Source of the DNA: Nostocaceae cyanobacterium CSSed10_463m
GTDB lineage: Bacteria > Cyanobacteriota > Cyanobacteriia > Cyanobacteriales > Nostocaceae
Assembly (NCBI GenBank): GCA_003556955.1
Contig: PWQB01000376.1
Span: 1-7,682 of the forward strand
DNA: 7,682 nucleotides
Direction: 5' to 3'
In this document: positions 5,068 through 7,682 of the stretch, piece after piece
Layout of the letters: each line of letters opens with the position of its first letter
Numbering within the stretch: the stretch's first letter is position 1
The notes under the pieces: generated by a model
What the model saw: the letters and a program-made list of their open reading frames with translations, nothing else
Told to the model about the DNA's origin: nothing
Database searches by the model: none
Made by a program: the position numbers and the translations under genes

Positions 5068-6279
5068 CTATAACCAATCACTAAGACGATGATTAAGATC
5101 AGCTATACAAGCTGCTCGTTGTCCTTGTGTATTTGCTGAAGTTTCCACAAAAAATTTGACAGTCCATGTTCCGTCACTGAATATGCCTTCTATTTGCTCT
5201 CCCTTGGGCTTAAATAGTGTGGTAGAAGATAAATCTTTATTCCAGTAATGAGTACGACATAGACGAACATAGGAACAATCAGTAATTTTTTGTAAAATAT
5301 TTAAAATTGAATCTCTAGCATTTCCCCAGCCATGACTAGTTAAATCTGGTTTTTGTTTTTGATGATTTGGTAATGGTGGTGGTAAAACAGCATCCTTATA
5401 AGAGTCAAATCTACCTTTAAAGGTTTCATGAAAAATTTGACCTGTTGGTGACAACTCAAAATATATTTTGCCATCCATTTCTATTCGTTCAACTAAAGCC
5501 TCTAGTCTTTCATTCCAATCTTCTTTAATATCTTCTTCTGCTACCATTTCTGAAGGACGATCTAACGCAATCAACCAACCACTTATTTCTAACCATAAGC
5601 TGAAATCAAGGCCAATTGGCATAGGTGGAAATGCAATAATTTCGCTAAACTGTTCATGTTTATAATAAACTGTAACTCCTAATGCTTGACCCATTAACAC
5701 CCCAATAGCGATTTGTGCTTTATATCCACCAGTAGCGTTAATAGCACAAAATTGAGAACCTTTTTCTCTAAGAATTTGACTTATAGTTTTAGCTAAATTT
5801 CTCAGCCCTTTAGTCCGAAAAAGTTTAGGATTTTTATCTTGTAAGTCTTTGATTTCTTTTAAATCAACCTTATGTCCTTTGACTTGATAATAATGTTCCA
5901 GAATTTTAGCAATTTGTAATCCTTCAGGTGTAGCAGAATGACAAAAAAATAAATGACAATTATCTGTACAGTATTCACGCTTGATTAAATCAGTAATTGA
6001 ATTTATTTCTGCTCCACAAAGTCTTACATCTCCAGGTAATTTACTGAGATATGCTGCTGTATTTTTCCAATTTTGTTTTTCTAAATCTGGTTTTAAGTTA
6101 TCGGTTACAGTTGTTTTTAAGCTATCAATCAATTCAGATGATAAATATTGTTGATCTACTTCTGGTTGTTTAGATAGCCAAAATTCATAATTTTCAGTAG
6201 TTGGTAGCTTAAAAAGATTTGAGTGAAAAAGACTTGTACCTACTGTGCAAATGAGGGTGTGAGGAATAATTTTATTCAT
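5068..6279 (-). CDS. APE2256-type CARF protein, CRISPR type III accessory effector; C-terminal domain possibly RelE-like
   Basis: The 403-residue product begins with a CARF domain, the fold that binds cyclic oligoadenylate made by Cas10 in type III CRISPR immunity. The first strand and loop read LICTVGTS (9-16), and the ligand-loop motif NATGGYKA is at 181-188; both are typical of the APE2256 family. Residues 225-290 look like a winged-helix-type connector (FELSPTGQIF, 274-283), followed by a proline-rich linker (299-311). The last 85-90 residues (from HGWGNARD, 316-323, through FSDGTWTVKF, 367-376, and VETSANTQ, 378-385) form a separate domain. It has no PD-(D/E)xK motif, and only R339-x4-H344, in a predicted strand rather than a helix, resembles a HEPN motif. 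Known CARF-RelE fusions (Cami1) make a RelE-like ribonuclease the best guess, but unproven. An AGGAG lies 10 nt before the ATG. It follows the CARF-HEPN gene after 59 nt and is probably co-transcribed. AT-rich. Confidence 0.8.
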   Translation of the reverse strand: MNKIIPHTLICTVGTSLFHSNLFKLPTTENYEFWLSKQPEVDQQYLSSELIDSLKTTVTDNLKPDLEKQNWKNTAAYLSKLPGDVRLCGAEINSITDLIKREYCTDNCHLFFCHSATPEGLQIAKILEHYYQVKGHKVDLKEIKDLQDKNPKLFRTKGLRNLAKTISQILREKGSQFCAINATGGYKAQIAIGVLMGQALGVTVYYKHEQFSEIIAFPPMPIGLDFSLWLEISGWLIALDRPSEMVAEEDIKEDWNERLEALVERIEMDGKIYFELSPTGQIFHETFKGRFDSYKDAVLPPPLPNHQKQKPDLTSHGWGNARDSILNILQKITDCSYVRLCRTHYWNKDLSSTTLFKPKGEQIEGIFSDGTWTVKFFVETSANTQGQRAACIADLNHRLSDWL

Positions 6280-6288
6280 CGGTTGATG

Positions 6289-6293
6289 CTCCT
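6289..6293 (-). promoter_or_regulatory. Ribosome binding site of the APE2256-type CARF gene
   Basis: AGGAG on the minus strand, 10 nt before the ATG at 6277-6279, supports this start. There is no terminator-like hairpin in the 59-nt spacer after the upstream gene, which supports a single transcript. Confidence 0.75.
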
Positions 6294-6338
6294 ATTTAAG
6301 TAGAACATGATATTTCTGTGGGTTAATAAATTTTTTGA

Positions 6339-7562
6339 TTATTCTTCATCCTTTAAATCCCACACTTTCGCAAGATTAAAAAGAAGTGGCTTAATTTTAT
6401 CATTAGCCGTCTTGACAATTTTATTAACAGACATTGCTCCATCTTGATGTCCAGCGTGATCTAATCCATTTCGTACAGGTTGGAGAGCATTCCATAACTG
6501 AATTAGGCTATCCTTCTCAGTCCATGTATCATGAATTATTCTGCCATATTCATTTAGTTCCTCAACAGTAAGGTCATCTCTACTAACCATCTCAACACCA
6601 GATATAGCCCTAGCAATCAGTTTTTCGCGGTTACTAACTTTAAGAGTAAATGGCAAATCAAGACGGTAAGTAACTGCATTGATTAGCCACTCACGGGCTA
6701 AAGTCATTGCCTCAATTAAACGATTGTTACTTTGATACCAAATAATTAAACTGAACTGCGCTTTTAATGCTTTTTTAGTATCTTGCTGAAAGTCACCTAT
6801 AAAATTGCCAAATGTATCAGTAATACGTTGGCGTAGCATTTCAAAAGGCGGTGCGGTAAGCTGCAATTGTTCTTGTGCTTTTAACAAATCAGATTCGAGA
6901 CTTTGAGCTTTGTTTGCTAACTGTAATGGTTGACAAAGAAGGGTCGCAAGAGATACATCTGACAGCGTTGTTGCAGCTTTTTTTGTTACATTACTAGCTT
7001 TACCATCTGGATTAAGTAGTTTAGCAAGTCGCTGTGCATCACCTGTTTGAATAAATTGATCAGTAGCAGTAATCCAATCAAGCATTCCTACAAATTCTGA
7101 TAAATCAATTACAGGTGCAGGTACACCAGTTCTAAAGTTACCTAATTCTAATGCACCATAATAAATGGCATCAATAGTAACATTTTTAGCAGCTTTCAAG
7201 TAAGCAGCAAATAAGAATACAAGAAATGGTAAAGAACGCAGTCCGTGAGTTATATCAAAAATAACATGATCATTTTCATTAACTTGTTCTGCAATTATTT
7301 TAAATGTTTCCCACATCTCTTCAGTGCTTCTACCAGTGGGAATATCAATTGGCTTGATACGTGAATCTTCCAAAGCTTCTAGAACAGGCCAAGTATTTTC
7401 CCTTGCTCTTTCTGTAACACACACTAACATTGTGTCATATTCACAAAATTGCCGTAAAGCCTCCGCAAAAACTCCGCCTACATATTCTTTTCCATTATGA
7501 ATATAGGTAGTTTGTAGTGCGCCGTGATCGCCTAAAAATGTAATGATATTAGTTTGGCTCAT
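6339..7562 (-). CDS. CARF-HEPN ribonuclease, Csx1 superfamily (TM1812/Csx2-like, DxTHG motif)
   Basis: This is predicted to be a ribonuclease switched on by cyclic oligoadenylate during type III CRISPR interference, cutting RNA non-specifically in the infected cell. The 407 residues start with a CARF domain: strand IITFLG (6-11), the tyrosine and glycine region EYVGG (26-30), and the hallmark DITHG (103-107) in the run VIFDITHGLRSLP. A helical linker spans roughly 160-280. The C-terminal HEPN domain (about 280-400) carries the catalytic motif R364-N365-x3-H369 (RNGLDH), which is intact. Length matches the TM1812 family (about 400). An AAAGGAA lies 9 nt upstream of the ATG. It sits 24 nt after the stop of an upstream partial gene and 59 nt before a second CARF gene, all in one direction, so an operon is likely. 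The founding Cas genes would be upstream, outside the window. Confidence 0.88.
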   Translation of the reverse strand: MSQTNIITFLGDHGALQTTYIHNGKEYVGGVFAEALRQFCEYDTMLVCVTERARENTWPVLEALEDSRIKPIDIPTGRSTEEMWETFKIIAEQVNENDHVIFDITHGLRSLPFLVFLFAAYLKAAKNVTIDAIYYGALELGNFRTGVPAPVIDLSEFVGMLDWITATDQFIQTGDAQRLAKLLNPDGKASNVTKKAATTLSDVSLATLLCQPLQLANKAQSLESDLLKAQEQLQLTAPPFEMLRQRITDTFGNFIGDFQQDTKKALKAQFSLIIWYQSNNRLIEAMTLAREWLINAVTYRLDLPFTLKVSNREKLIARAISGVEMVSRDDLTVEELNEYGRIIHDTWTEKDSLIQLWNALQPVRNGLDHAGHQDGAMSVNKIVKTANDKIKPLLFNLAKVWDLKDEE

Positions 7563-7571
7563 TGTTTTATG

Positions 7572-7578
7572 TTCCTTT
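7572..7578 (-). promoter_or_regulatory. Ribosome binding site of the CARF-HEPN gene
   Basis: AAAGGAA on the minus strand, 9 nt before the ATG at 7560-7562, lies in the 24-nt gap after the upstream stop codon. This is the spacing expected inside an operon. Confidence 0.65.
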
Positions 7579-7586
7579 AGTTTTGA

Positions 7587-7682
7587 CTACGGTAATAACG
7601 GTAAACCTGTTTCATTCCAAAGCGCAGGAAGCGAAACTTTCGGACCACCTGAGTTTCCTGTTCGTTCATTAGCAACAAACCA
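7587..7682 (-). CDS. C-terminal end of an unidentified gene upstream of the CARF pair (partial)
   Basis: On the minus strand an open frame enters from the right edge and runs 31 codons to a TAG at 7587-7589. It ends with the residues WFVANERTGNSGG, PKVSLPALWNE, TGLPLLP. The frame and the 24-nt spacing to the next start make it likely to be the 3' end of a real gene in the same operon. The Gly- and Pro-rich tail would suit the end of a type III effector-complex (RAMP) subunit, but the fragment is too short to identify and I do not assign a family. It is truncated by the window edge. Confidence 0.5.
   Translation of the reverse strand, partial: WFVANERTGNSGGPKVSLPALWNETGLPLLP

Noticed and set aside
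5245..5265. R339-x4-H344 in the APE2256-type protein as a HEPN active site
   Set aside because: The usual Asn after Arg is missing and the motif sits in a strand-like stretch with aromatic residues, unlike the helical HEPN site seen in the neighbouring protein.
4938..7682. A CRISPR repeat-spacer array near the CARF genes
   Set aside because: I found no regularly spaced direct repeats of 25-40 bp on either strand; the genes are almost contiguous.

Overview
The window looks like a chromosome segment from a filamentous, probably heterocyst-forming cyanobacterium of the Nostoc/Anabaena group. The signs are four HIP1 palindromes (GCGATCGC), heptameric short tandem repeats and an ACGCGATTCATCGCGT hairpin repeat at the left edge, cyanobacterial-type S2 and EF-Ts proteins, and a soluble GAF-type histidine kinase of a kind common in these genomes. 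The assignment to this group is inference from sequence style; no marker gene here fixes the species.

From left to right: positions 1-79 hold intergenic repeats. They run into the stop codon of a conserved cyanobacterial protein of unknown function (minus strand, 78-1007) with an acidic E/D/N tract encoded by a 9-bp tandem repeat. Next comes the rpsB-tsf operon on the minus strand (ribosomal protein S2, then elongation factor Ts). It has a recognisable extended -10 promoter, a structured 5' leader in which two 8-bp helices interleave as a pseudoknot ending right at the Shine-Dalgarno sequence, a 16-bp hairpin between the two genes, and an intrinsic terminator after tsf. Diverging from rpsB is a 484-residue GAF-HisKA-HATPase histidine kinase on the plus strand (3483-4937) with its own promoter.

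The right third (5068-7682, minus strand) is the downstream end of what looks like a type III CRISPR-Cas accessory operon. It holds the last 31 codons of an unidentified gene, then a CARF-HEPN ribonuclease (Csx1 superfamily, DITHG motif and RNxxxH), then an APE2256-type CARF protein. The C-terminal domain of that last protein is not a clear HEPN and may be a RelE-like toxin. Both proteins carry a domain of the kind that senses cyclic oligoadenylate made by Cas10 during phage infection, so the pair would be two signal-activated effectors. Neither cas10 nor a CRISPR array lies in the window; if present they should be beyond position 7682. This island is AT-rich and has no HIP1 site, which fits a separate history from the housekeeping part.

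No stretch longer than about 300 bases lacks a gene. The points most worth following are the rpsB leader pseudoknot and the paired CARF effectors, especially the unassigned C-terminal domain of the second one.
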